NCBI RefSeq assembly: GCF_008367235.1
Contig: NZ_VTZS01000004.1
Span: 248,001-312,000 of the forward strand
Direction of reading: 5' to 3'
DNA from: Pareuzebyella sediminis
GTDB taxonomy: Bacteria; Bacteroidota; Bacteroidia; Flavobacteriales; Flavobacteriaceae
Length of the DNA stretch: 64,000 nucleotides
This document shows, one piece after another, positions 18,376 through 26,016 of the stretch. Below the pieces are notes generated by a model, which saw only the letters and a program-made list of their open reading frames with translations, was not told the origin of the DNA and did not search any database. A program made the position numbers and the translations under genes. The number at the start of each line of letters is the position of its first letter. Position 1 is the first letter of the stretch.

Positions 18376-18573
18376 TTACATCATTTGAACGGGTGGACAA
18401 GCCTTAGTGCCATATGAACAATACACACAACAATCGCCTTCCTTTGGTCGAATTACTTCCTTACAGTTTTTACACTCATAAAAAAACTGACAAGCATCGG
18501 TAGGCATTTGTTCTTCTTCTTGATGCCCACACTTGGGACAAGTAATGGTGGATTTTATTATAGTATTTTTCAT
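18376..18573 (-). CDS. GDCCVxC domain small zinc-ribbon-like protein
   Basis: A 65-residue protein with three Cys-rich motifs: CPKCGHQ (13-19), CKNCKE (34-39) and the diagnostic GDCCVYCSYG (46-55). This is the GDCCVxC family, which in other bacteria sits in mercury-resistance operons and sometimes contains selenocysteine. Here all Cys codons in the motif are TGT, so it is the ordinary Cys form. It starts 1 nt from the MerTP stop, so it is in the same operon. A metal- or thiol-handling role is inferred. Confidence 0.85.
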   Translation of the reverse strand: MKNTIIKSTITCPKCGHQEEEQMPTDACQFFYECKNCKEVIRPKEGDCCVYCSYGTKACPPVQMM

Positions 18574-18574
18574 A

Positions 18575-19198
18575 TTATTCAGAAACTTTATAACCTGTAC
18601 TGTTGATAGCCTTTATAATTTGTTCCTCAGTTACTTTGGTGCGGTCGTATTTGACGCTTGTATTGCCCTCTTCATAGCTGGCCTCCACGGAAATTATACC
18701 GTCCAACTTGTTGACCTCTCTCTCAATGTGGTTTTCGCAACCCGTACAGGTCATTCTTTCGACGGTAAAGGTTTTTTCAACAATATTATCATATTGCACA
18801 TATACAATTTCCTTGGTTGGTTGGGCATAAAAAATTCCGGAATAATAGGGAAATGCCAACATCAGTCCAGCAAAGAGGGTCACAATAAGCAGAAATGTTT
18901 TTGATTGTAGAAAGGAAGGTTTCCCTGCCTTGCCGACAGGCAGGTCATCATCTTCACAGGCACAATCAATTTCGTGCTGTGATTTTGGCTTTAGCTTCTG
19001 GTACCAAGCAAATGCAATTACCAATAAGGTCAGGCCTATGAGATAGGGTCTAAAAGGCTCTACCCAAGAAAAGGTAAATGCAATCCCGCTTGTTCCTGCC
19101 AATAGTGCAAGCACTGGTGTGATGCAACAGACTGAGGCAGCGACCGCTGTGAAAATTCCGGTGTACGCTGCTGTATTTGATGATTTGGATGTGTTCAT
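18575..19198 (-). CDS. merTP: Mercuric transport fusion protein MerTP
   Basis: A 207-residue inner-membrane protein. The N-terminal MerT part has vicinal cysteines in the first helix (AASVCCITPVLALL, C24-C25) and further helices at about 51-68 and 102-120. The C-terminal MerP-like HMA domain carries MTCTGCENH (150-158). The family takes Hg(II) into the cell for reduction by MerA, yet no merA is present in the window, so the substrate may be another soft metal or merA may be elsewhere. A palindromic repeat is inserted in the loop between helices 2 and 3 (residues about 87-93). It starts 1 nt after the ArsR gene's stop. Confidence 0.9.
   Translation of the reverse strand: MNTSKSSNTAAYTGIFTAVAASVCCITPVLALLAGTSGIAFTFSWVEPFRPYLIGLTLLVIAFAWYQKLKPKSQHEIDCACEDDDLPVGKAGKPSFLQSKTFLLIVTLFAGLMLAFPYYSGIFYAQPTKEIVYVQYDNIVEKTFTVERMTCTGCENHIEREVNKLDGIISVEASYEEGNTSVKYDRTKVTEEQIIKAINSTGYKVSE
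18924..18944. repeat. CCTGCCT-N7-AGGCAGG inverted repeat inside merTP
   Basis: A 7-bp perfect inverted repeat, of the CCTGCC...GGCAGG type common in flavobacterial intergenic regions. It is in frame and encodes the DLPVGKAG segment of the MerT cytoplasmic loop, which is not expected in MerT. Confidence 0.5.
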
Positions 19199-19199
19199 T

Positions 19200-19571
19200 C
19201 TATGCTACTTTTTTGTTTTCTTTAAGCTTGCCGAATATCCCTTCCAACACATTGCTTGAATCCTTGACCAAGGAGTAGTACAACGTTTGGCCATCACGTC
19301 TCGAAGTTATCAATCCTGCATCCTTCATTTTACGGATATGCTGCGAAATTGCGGGTACGCTCATTTCCAGTATATCCGAGAAATCACAAGGACAAAGTTC
19401 ACCTTCCTCGTTCAAGAGGAAAAGTATCTTCAGTCTGGTCTCATTACCTGTCAGGGCGAGTACCTTGCCAATACTGTTGATTGATTCTGAACTTGTTTTC
19501 AACGTCTCACGACAGCGCATCAATTGCTTCTGGTCTGCCTCGGCACGGGTGCAACTTAATTCAAGAGACAT
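19200..19571 (-). CDS. ArsR/SmtB-family metal-responsive repressor
   Basis: A 123-residue winged-helix repressor. The core has NETRLKILFLLNEEGELCPCDF, with candidate metal ligands C60 and C62 at the ArsR-type alpha-3 position, then the recognition helix SVPAISQHIRKMKDAGLI (71-88) and the wing RRDGQTLYYSL. Two more cysteines near the N terminus (C7, C20) could complete a thiolate site for a soft metal such as Hg(II), Cd(II) or Pb(II). It heads the merTP-GDCCVxC module and is likely autoregulated: a 9-2-9 inverted repeat lies on its promoter (19608-19627). It may govern part or all of the downstream run, but no copper-specific regulator is visible. Confidence 0.92.
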   Translation of the reverse strand: MSLELSCTRAEADQKQLMRCRETLKTSSESINSIGKVLALTGNETRLKILFLLNEEGELCPCDFSDILEMSVPAISQHIRKMKDAGLITSRRDGQTLYYSLVKDSSNVLEGIFGKLKENKKVA

Positions 19572-19586
19572 AATTACAATTTTGAG

Positions 19587-19627
19587 TAAAGCTACAATTA
19601 TATAATTATTTAAGCAAATGCTTAAAT
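19587..19627 (-). promoter_or_regulatory. arsR promoter with overlapping ArsR-type operator
   Basis: On the minus strand TTTG (19618-19615) and TAGCTTTA (19594-19587) are 20 nt apart, a good Bacteroidota -33/-7 pair 16 nt from the arsR start. A perfect 9-bp inverted repeat, ATTTAAGCA-AA-TGCTTAAAT (19608-19627), is centred on the -33 box. ArsR-family operators are typically such A/T-rich repeats with a 2-nt centre. Binding would block the -33 contact. Confidence 0.65.
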
Positions 19628-19677
19628 ATATTTATTTTGTTTTTCTAATAGGTTAGAGTTTTTAAGAAAATATGTTA

Positions 19678-20895
19678 TTATAAAAAATTTACCACACTGT
19701 CCAAAGCATCGTCAGCATCTTTATGAATAAAATTAGCTTGATAGTTAATGGTGGTTTTCAAATCCGTATGGCGATATAATTTTTGAAGCATTAGTGGATG
19801 AATGTTGTCGCCTGCAATATTGCCAAAAGAATGTCGAGCAATGTGCATCGTAACTTTTTTCTGGATGCCTGCTCTTTTTGCAATCTTTTTGAGGTGGTCA
19901 TTGAATTTTTTGTTTGCTACTTTTTTCTTTCGATATATGTCTTTCGCATCAGATAAGTCGGCTTTTTTCATTTCTGGGAAAACAAAGTCATCATCATTTA
20001 CTCTGTCCTCAATGTACTGTAGCAAGATTTTTTCAACCTTAGCTGGAATTTTAAGGGACAGTAACTTTGAATTTTTTCCCATTCTATAATGCAATCGCCC
20101 ATCATAAATCTGGGACCATCTTATAAACAACACATCCGAAACACGCATTCCAGCAAAATAGAAACTGAACAACCAAACGTTCAATGAATGTCTTTCCATA
20201 TTAGTTAGTTCAGCAACACTTTCAAGGGCTTTTATTTCTTTACCTGTAAGCCCTGTTTTTGTGGTTTCGGGAAATTTGATTTTAAACTTACCCTTGCCAA
20301 AGGGGTATATTTCCTTGCTAACAACTTTATCCCGAATGGCTCTATTAAACAGTAGCCTTATCAAGACCATTACATTCATTGCAGTAGTTTCAGTTAATGA
20401 ACAAGAACCTTTTAAATAAATCTTGAATTTTTTGAGAAAGCGCTCATCGATTTCTTGGAAAGTCAAATGTCGGCCAGAGCAGTATTTTTCTATATAACTC
20501 ACCCAAGCTGAATCTGTAGAATGGCGATTGATTTTCTTTTCAGCTTCTAAGGCTTCAAGATGCTCGTCAGCAAAATCAAAAAAAGTTAAGCTCGAAGTTG
20601 GCTTATATATTTCTTTTTTGATTTGTCGAGCAGTAGCAGCTTTATTATCCGTCTGTAATGCAATAAGCCCTTTTCTGGCTTCGGATAGTTTGGAAGCTAT
20701 CAAATTGTTCAGGCTTTCAGCTTCAGAATGCGATTTTTTTACCTTTAGGTTTTTAGAGTCCCAATCCTCTAATTCAATGTAATGGCCTATGTGTTTGTAA
20801 GTTGAACGACGGTCTTTGGTTATCCTAATTGCAAGCGGATACAGCCCTGTTGCGTTAGGCTTTTTGCGAAGAATTATTTTTGCACTTGTTGACAT
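19678..20895 (-). CDS. int: Tyrosine recombinase / integrase of the island
   Basis: A 405-residue site-specific integrase of the Bacteroidota mobile-element type. It has an N-terminal arm-binding-like domain (about 1-85), a SAM-like core-binding domain (about 100-200) and a catalytic domain with Arg in AGMRVSDVLFIRW (near 252), HIARHSFGN (near 350), HTDLKTTINYQ with the nucleophilic Tyr (near 383). All the expected catalytic residues are visible, so the enzyme is probably active. It reads away from the attachment site at 21105-21159, with direct repeats between. Composition is more A/T-rich than the metal genes to its left, perhaps a different ancestry within the island. Confidence 0.93.
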   Translation of the reverse strand: MSTSAKIILRKKPNATGLYPLAIRITKDRRSTYKHIGHYIELEDWDSKNLKVKKSHSEAESLNNLIASKLSEARKGLIALQTDNKAATARQIKKEIYKPTSSLTFFDFADEHLEALEAEKKINRHSTDSAWVSYIEKYCSGRHLTFQEIDERFLKKFKIYLKGSCSLTETTAMNVMVLIRLLFNRAIRDKVVSKEIYPFGKGKFKIKFPETTKTGLTGKEIKALESVAELTNMERHSLNVWLFSFYFAGMRVSDVLFIRWSQIYDGRLHYRMGKNSKLLSLKIPAKVEKILLQYIEDRVNDDDFVFPEMKKADLSDAKDIYRKKKVANKKFNDHLKKIAKRAGIQKKVTMHIARHSFGNIAGDNIHPLMLQKLYRHTDLKTTINYQANFIHKDADDALDSVVNFL

Positions 20896-20928
20896 TTTGA
20901 ACCTGGTTTAGAGACGAAAGCCAAATCA

Positions 20929-21028
20929 GGTACAACATCTTGTCAAAAATTCATTCTAAAGATACGTCTTTATTAGGAATTTTGGGTACAACATAGGTAC
21001 AACAAATGTTGATATTAACTGATATTAA
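20929..21028. repeat. Short direct repeats between int and att (candidate integrase arm sites)
   Basis: GGTACAACA occurs at 20929-20937, 20985-20993 and 20996-21004; the last two are 11 bp apart, one helical turn. TGATATTAA occurs at 21010-21018 and 21020-21028, 10 bp apart. Tyrosine recombinases and their excision factors use such arm-type sites beside the core site. The role is inferred from position and spacing. Confidence 0.5.
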
Positions 21029-21104
21029 TTGACTTTAAATAAAATGAGCAAAAACATAAGTCATTGAAAATGAATTAATTTATGTTTTATTGGTGCAATA
21101 TATA

Positions 21105-21159
21105 CCAGACTTAGGATCTAGTGCCGAGAGGTGTGAGAGTTCGAGTCTCTCCGCCCGTA
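21105..21159 (+). other. Attachment site: 3' half of tRNA-Leu(UAG)
   Basis: The segment starts at a tRNA anticodon arm (CCAGA, loop CTTAGGA with anticodon TAG, then TCTAG with one mismatch), continues with a long class-II variable arm, a perfect T arm (GAGAG-TTCGAGT-CTCTC, 21135-21151), the acceptor 3' strand CGCCCGT and discriminator A (21159). The D arm and acceptor 5' strand are missing; the bases before are unrelated A/T-rich sequence. This is what remains when an element integrates in the 3' part of a tRNA gene, so the intact tRNA-Leu should lie at the other island end. A terminator follows at once, as for a real tRNA gene. Confidence 0.82.
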
Positions 21160-21186
21160 CTTTTTCAACTGCAGATATGCAGTGCT

Positions 21187-21217
21187 AAAACCTCTCAAAA
21201 ACTGAGAGGTTTTTTTG
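21187..21217 (+). terminator. Intrinsic terminator after the tRNA-Leu fragment
   Basis: AACCTCTC (21189-21196), loop AAAAACT, GAGAGGTT (21204-21211), then a T-run. It is probably the native terminator of the original tRNA-Leu gene and marks the start of resident chromosome sequence. Confidence 0.8.
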
Positions 21218-21520
21218 TTATAGTACTATACGGGTGCGAAATTTTGATGATCGTATTCGTTTTGCCAGATATTGGATGCTTCGATTTGATTTAAAGAATA
21301 ATCTGAAATTTGAAATATCGGTTTTAGCAATTTTTCCTTCCTTTTTCTTCTATTGAGCGTTTATTTTTTTATTAACTATTTGAAATAGAGATTCTTATAT
21401 TGAATATCGGGAATTGGGCCACAGCTTTAGTCCTTCCTAATTATTCCTCTTCAAAGGTATTTTTCATAACTGAAAATTGAGAGCATAGGATAAAATCAAT
21501 ACCGCTTAATGTCTAAAATA

Positions 21521-21537
21521 TTTTACATTATGTAAAA
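21521..21537. promoter_or_regulatory. Palindrome TTTTACAT-T-ATGTAAAA, candidate XRE operator
   Basis: A perfect 8-bp inverted repeat with one central base, 28 bp upstream of the membrane protein gene whose operon encodes an XRE-type regulator. A partial extra half-site (TACAT, 21555-21560 region) follows. It is a good candidate for autoregulation. The rest of 21218-21565 shows no gene. Confidence 0.5.
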
Positions 21538-21565
21538 AATAGTATACATTTAGGAAAAGGTTAAA

Positions 21566-22051
21566 TTGATGCAGCTACTCTTTCCACATAAGTATAAAAG
21601 ATTTTCTGGTTGGATTTTTTATTTGACCTTACCGATTGCCATCTACACGTTCTTAACTGAATCTAAGGGAGGTTTTTTCGTTTTTAAGGTTTATTCGTTG
21701 TTTTCTATTAAAAGAACGGTTATCACGGAATACACCGAGAATGTGTACGGATCGGATGGTTTTCGATGGATAGAAAATGACCTGCTTAACGAAGTTTTGA
21801 TTGCAGTCATTATCGTTTCCGGAATTATCAACTCCTTTTCCAAAGAGAAACTTGAAGATGAACTGATTGCCAAATTACGAACGGAAAGTTTAACACTTTC
21901 GCTCTATCTGAATTACCTGCTCGTGCTTATGGCCAACTTTTTGATTTATGAGTTGACCTTTTCGTATGTATTGGTTTTTAATCTTTTCGCTATTCTAGTA
22001 CTCTTTAACTTGATATTCAAGTACAGATTGTATACACATTATCAAAGCTAG
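21566..22051 (+). CDS. Four-helix membrane protein paired with XRE regulator, function unknown
   Basis: A 161-residue protein with about four membrane helices (12-30, 72-89, 113-131, 134-152) and a charged loop (SKEKLEDELIAKLRTES, about 92-108). I do not recognise a named domain with certainty; its size and arrangement resemble the small membrane proteins (such as DUF2975-like) that are encoded directly upstream of short YozG-type HTH regulators. The stop is 2 nt before the HTH start, so they are translated together. The membrane protein may influence the regulator's activity; this is inference. It is the first resident gene right of the island. Confidence 0.75.
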   Translation: MMQLLFPHKYKRFSGWIFYLTLPIAIYTFLTESKGGFFVFKVYSLFSIKRTVITEYTENVYGSDGFRWIENDLLNEVLIAVIIVSGIINSFSKEKLEDELIAKLRTESLTLSLYLNYLLVLMANFLIYELTFSYVLVFNLFAILVLFNLIFKYRLYTHYQS

Positions 22052-22053
22052 GC

Positions 22054-22245
22054 GTGAAGAATAATCTAAAAGTATATCGCGTAAAATTCGGATTTACCCA
22101 AGAGCAAATTTCAAAAGAACTGAATGTTTCAAGGCAGACCATTAACGCCATTGAGAACAACAAATATTTCCCCTCATTGGAACTAGGACTAAAATTGGCC
22201 AAAATACTTCAATGTAAGGTTGATGATCTTTTTAGCCTGGATTAA
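22054..22245 (+). CDS. Short XRE/Cro-CI family transcriptional regulator (YozG-like)
   Basis: A 63-residue protein that is almost only an HTH domain: LKVYRVKFGFTQEQISKELN followed by VSRQTINAIENNKYFPSLEL (recognition helix about 27-37) and KLAKILQCKVDDLFSLD. This pattern is typical of small Cro/CI regulators that accompany small membrane proteins. The start codon is GTG at 22054, 2 nt after the upstream stop. It probably binds the palindrome at 21521-21537 and controls this operon, including the serine hydrolase that begins 11 nt downstream. Confidence 0.88.
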   Translation: MKNNLKVYRVKFGFTQEQISKELNVSRQTINAIENNKYFPSLELGLKLAKILQCKVDDLFSLD

Positions 22246-22255
22246 AATAAAAGTA

Positions 22256-24010
22256 ATGAGCGTACCAAAAATTTTACTATCTCTCGTGTTATGTTTTGGC
22301 CTTGGGGTCTCTAAAAATGTGACGTACTTGGCTAGGGCGCAAAACACGGAAGCTGTTCCCATTGGTATGGGAAAGAGTATTGATAATTACTTATCAAGGA
22401 TAGAGGCCTTGGGCTTTTCGGGTGCCATTGTTGTAAGTAAAAAGGATAAAATAATTTTAAGCAAGGGGTATGGTTATGCGGACCGGGAAAACCGAATAAT
22501 CTTTACTCCCCAAACGGTTCAATCCAATGGGTCGAATACAAAGCAATTTACGGGGGCAGCAATACTTCTGTTGCAAAGTCGTCATCAATTGTCGGTAAAT
22601 GATAGCCTACCTCTTTATTTTGATAATGTGCCAAAAGACAAACAACAAATAACCTTGCATCAACTTTTGACCCATTCTTCTGGATTGGTTTCGGGAGTGG
22701 GACCTGACGATGAGGCTATAACGTTTGAAACATTTTTTAAAAGAATAATGAAAGAACCATTGAAATTTGAATCAGGTACCGCTTATAATTACTCGAATGC
22801 CGGTTATTCTATATTGGGCAAAGTCATAGAAAAAGCAGCCGGAGTGAATTACGAAACCTTTTTAAATGAAAATTTGCTTGCACCGATGGAAATGGAGAAC
22901 ACGGGTTATGTGATTCCTAAGTGGGTTGAGGAAAATATGGCGATTGGATATAGAAAAGGGCAAAAATGGGGGAAGGTTTTCAAAAAGGGCTGGATAAGAG
23001 ACGGACCAAATTGGCATCTGCGGGCAAACGGAGGGCTGCATACTACCACCGAGGATATGTTGAGGTGGTCAAGAATGCTAGCCGGTCAGGGTGTTTTAGA
23101 TGAAAAAGATATTGAAATATGGACCACAGGTTATGTTCCCGAGAGCAATGGGTATTCAAAATATGGTTACGGTTTGGTAACTTATGATGATCCCAAATGG
23201 GGGAAAGTGGTTACCCATAGCGGGAGTAATGGTATTTTCACCTCAGAGTTTTTTTGGTTGCCCGAAAAGGATTTTTTTTTCTACATTCATGGTAATAGCT
23301 CCATAGTTCCAGTGTATACACTACAAGACAATATTCTGAAGGCCGCCTTTGAAGGGAGCTTCAAGTTTCCCCGAAAAATTGGTTCTGATCTTTCTATTAT
23401 GCCGGTAACTGTAAGGAAAAAGGAGGGTAGGTACTATAATGAAACAGGTTCAATTGAATTGATGGCCGACGACATTAGATTAATTGGAAAATTATATGGG
23501 CAAAGTACGTTCGATTTATTGTTGGAGCATAGTACTGAACAAAAAGCTGAATTTGAAAATTTGAATAGTACCACCAGAGAAGTTATGAAAAGACTGGAAT
23601 TGGGTGATGAAAATGCTTTTGAAAATCTGGTACCTAATAACGTTGACTCCAGAGACTTCACTGGTTTATTTCTTGATCGCATACAAAGGATGGGCGATTT
23701 ACAGTCGCTCACTGTCATAGGGACTTTTGAGAATACGTATGGTTCAAAATTCTATGAGTATGGTCCATATACCACATTTGTATATGCTAAATTTAAACAT
23801 TGGAACCAATACTGGAATTTAGTTTGGAACGAAGATGGAAAATACAAAGGGAACTATAGTGGTCCTTGGCCAGAGTTTACTTTTATACCTGTTGGAAATG
23901 GGAAATTTATAGGAATGAGAGGAGTGTATCCGTGGAATACTATAAATGCCCAATTTCATAGAGAGTGCCTTTTTATAAAACAGGCGAGTTTTTGTTTAAG
24001 AGAGTATTGA
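22256..24010 (+). CDS. Serine hydrolase, class C beta-lactamase-like family
   Basis: A 584-residue exported protein. The chosen ATG at 22256 gives a signal peptide (MSVPKILLSLVLCFGLGVSK ... LARAQ) and lies after the HTH gene; an earlier in-frame ATG (22220) would overlap the regulator and spoil the signal. The penicillin-binding-like domain (about 35-370) shows SNTK (SxxK nucleophile and base), YSN in YNYSNAGYSILG, and HSGSNG as the third motif, together with the TLHQLLTHSSGL hallmark. A C-terminal region of about 200 residues has no recognised motif. Such proteins are peptidases, esterases or D-Ala-D-Ala-type enzymes; true beta-lactamase activity is not implied. Confidence 0.9.
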   Translation: MSVPKILLSLVLCFGLGVSKNVTYLARAQNTEAVPIGMGKSIDNYLSRIEALGFSGAIVVSKKDKIILSKGYGYADRENRIIFTPQTVQSNGSNTKQFTGAAILLLQSRHQLSVNDSLPLYFDNVPKDKQQITLHQLLTHSSGLVSGVGPDDEAITFETFFKRIMKEPLKFESGTAYNYSNAGYSILGKVIEKAAGVNYETFLNENLLAPMEMENTGYVIPKWVEENMAIGYRKGQKWGKVFKKGWIRDGPNWHLRANGGLHTTTEDMLRWSRMLAGQGVLDEKDIEIWTTGYVPESNGYSKYGYGLVTYDDPKWGKVVTHSGSNGIFTSEFFWLPEKDFFFYIHGNSSIVPVYTLQDNILKAAFEGSFKFPRKIGSDLSIMPVTVRKKEGRYYNETGSIELMADDIRLIGKLYGQSTFDLLLEHSTEQKAEFENLNSTTREVMKRLELGDENAFENLVPNNVDSRDFTGLFLDRIQRMGDLQSLTVIGTFENTYGSKFYEYGPYTTFVYAKFKHWNQYWNLVWNEDGKYKGNYSGPWPEFTFIPVGNGKFIGMRGVYPWNTINAQFHRECLFIKQASFCLREY

Positions 24011-25143
24011 CCGAACGAAGTAAGACATTCTAGGTAATAGCGATTCGTTATCGACAAAGACTATAAGGAAAACAGTGCTAATTTAAAATATAGGGAATGT
24101 GAGCTTCCTTTGCCAGTATAAAGTCGTATGAGAGTGCTGACAACGAGGAAACTTAAAAAGTGATTAGAACTCTATGCTCCTTAATTTGAAGGACATATAC
24201 CCAATCATTTGGTTGCGCCTCCTATTAGGCTGATCAACGATGTTTATGTATTCGAGTATCTCCATTTTCCCTAAGGCCTATATCATGCTATTAGGATAAG
24301 ATCTTTTATACCTGTAGCAATGTAGCCTTGAATTTTTGGAAGGTACTTATACCTTACTTTTATCCTCACACAAAAAAAGAGGGTCGGGATTAAGTATGGC
24401 CGGAAACTGTATAGAATACATGCGCGCCAAATTATATGGCGAGCACCTTCGATATGATTCTAAAAAATATAGATAAAAAGAGTGACCACTATAGAGGTCC
24501 ACACCAATAAAAAGGCTGATAATCGGCTACTAAAGGTCAAAACGGGTTTACTATTGTTCATGTCAAAATATTTGGGGTATATCCGAAAATGAGGCCGGAT
24601 ATTCTTAGTTTATAGTGATTATGGATTTGCGGTTTTTACTATAACGTAATTTTGCAGAATATGTTACAAATTTCGATTCTCTGTAGTATTATACAAAAAA
24701 ATACGGTAGCTATTACCTTACAAATCGGCTAATTTAAGAATTTTGAAATATAATTTATGGAAATCGGTAGTAAAAGGACTCCAAAAAGGATGACCCGATT
24801 GCTGGCCCTTGAAGCCTTGGTATTTTTTGGGGGATTTTCATTTTAATTGATTTTAGGGGTTCTTGTTCAGGGTTTTATAAAAGCATAAACTACACACCTT
24901 GGTTATATTTCAGTTCTACGTTTATTTTCTCAAGCTATTACTAGCGTAAAGGGTGATTTTGGTTATGCGGTTATTTATTGGTTCAAATTACTTCGGTTAA
25001 TAAGATTTATATAATTGGAATTTCCCAAAAATAAATATGAAAAATTAAATTTCACAAATTATTTTCTTAAATATTTACGAATTGTTGAAAAGTTTTTAAT
25101 CCTAACACAGATTATATGAAAATATTTTAAGAAAAGGGAAGTT
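24011..25143. other. 1.1-kb stretch without an intact gene
   Basis: No credible open frame on either strand. From 24757 to 25014 one plus-strand frame reads as a hydrophobic protein of about 85 codons broken by two TAA codons (24844 and 24886), which might be a decayed membrane-protein gene, but in A/T-rich DNA this can arise by chance. No tRNA, terminator or clear inverted repeat was found. The stretch is between the serine hydrolase operon and the convergent ablB-proline cluster. Confidence 0.45.
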
Positions 25144-25986
25144 TTAATTGAGGTACCAAACGTTCATATTTTCCAGGGTATTTCCTACAACGGTGTTGTT
25201 GAGTAAGGTGCCCGCCAATATAAACCCAAGTTTGCTAAGGGTTATGTTGAAGCCATACGAACTGGCCCTAACCAATGTATAGATTGTTTTATAGCCCAAG
25301 ATGGAGGTACTTCGCTTAATTTCCGGTACGAGATAGTATGACAGGTTCTCGCCGCAATAACTGGGATGCGTGGCAAAATCAAGTATTTCTACATTCGATT
25401 CGTCTTCATCAAGTTTGACCAAGGCTGTCACCACGAGCTCGTCTTGGCGAAATAGACCATAGAACAGATGATTCTGATTAAACAACTGGAGTAGGTTTTC
25501 AGGCTCGTATACGGGTGATGACGATGGCGAGAAAGCCTTCCTGTGCAGTTTGCCGATTTGAACTATATCACCTGTATTCAATTCTTGAATCGATAGATTG
25601 CTCGGCAAACGTTCAGATATATTTTCTCCGGAGCCTTGGGCTGCTTTTGCCATGGCTCTGATTGACTCCGATTTTTTAAGTTGAGACTTGTCAAGGAACA
25701 TGCGGTCTTTGTTCAAATAGTCTGCCAAGAAATAGCCCGTGGTATGGCCATTATATAGCCCTGGTATTTTCGCTTCGATGCGATACCCATTCAATTGAAA
25801 AGTCTTTATGGCACCTTCCGGAACACGTCCCACGATTTTACCAAATTTATTTTCATACGCCATCTTTTTGACTTTGGGAAGAAGGGATTCCCAGTTACTT
25901 TCAGGAGTCTGGGTCAGCACTAAACGGCTATTTCTTTTTTCTTGATGTATCAAAGTGCCATCGATTTTTACTGTCTTATCGAGCAT
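25144..25986 (-). CDS. ablB: Putative beta-lysine N-acetyltransferase (AblB-like GNAT)
   Basis: A 280-residue protein. The N-terminal half contains KIVGRVPEGAIKTFQLNGYR and YNGHTTGYFLADYLN, and the C-terminal half is a GNAT domain with LDFATHPSYCGENLSYYLVP and a final RASSYGFN ... NNTVVG ... MNVWYLN. These are landmarks of AblB, which acetylates beta-lysine to the compatible solute N-epsilon-acetyl-beta-lysine. The partner lysine 2,3-aminomutase (AblA) is not in the window. It is the last gene after proC-proB-proA, 30 bp from proA, so proline and this acetyltransferase appear to be made together. An osmolyte role is inferred; another acyl acceptor is possible. Confidence 0.82.
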   Translation of the reverse strand: MLDKTVKIDGTLIHQEKRNSRLVLTQTPESNWESLLPKVKKMAYENKFGKIVGRVPEGAIKTFQLNGYRIEAKIPGLYNGHTTGYFLADYLNKDRMFLDKSQLKKSESIRAMAKAAQGSGENISERLPSNLSIQELNTGDIVQIGKLHRKAFSPSSSPVYEPENLLQLFNQNHLFYGLFRQDELVVTALVKLDEDESNVEILDFATHPSYCGENLSYYLVPEIKRSTSILGYKTIYTLVRASSYGFNITLSKLGFILAGTLLNNTVVGNTLENMNVWYLN

Positions 25987-26016
25987 GTGGCCATTTAATT
26001 TTAATAGTTCTACTTG

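Noticed and set aside
18376-18573. GDCCVxC protein as a selenoprotein
   Set aside because: All cysteine positions of the motif use TGT; there is no in-frame TGA to read as selenocysteine.
21105-21159. A functional tRNA gene at the island end
   Set aside because: Only anticodon arm to 3' end is present; D arm and 5' acceptor strand are missing.
22220-22255. Upstream ATG for the serine hydrolase
   Set aside because: It overlaps the HTH gene by 26 bp and adds MMIFLAWIKIKV before a normal signal peptide; the ATG at 22256 fits better.
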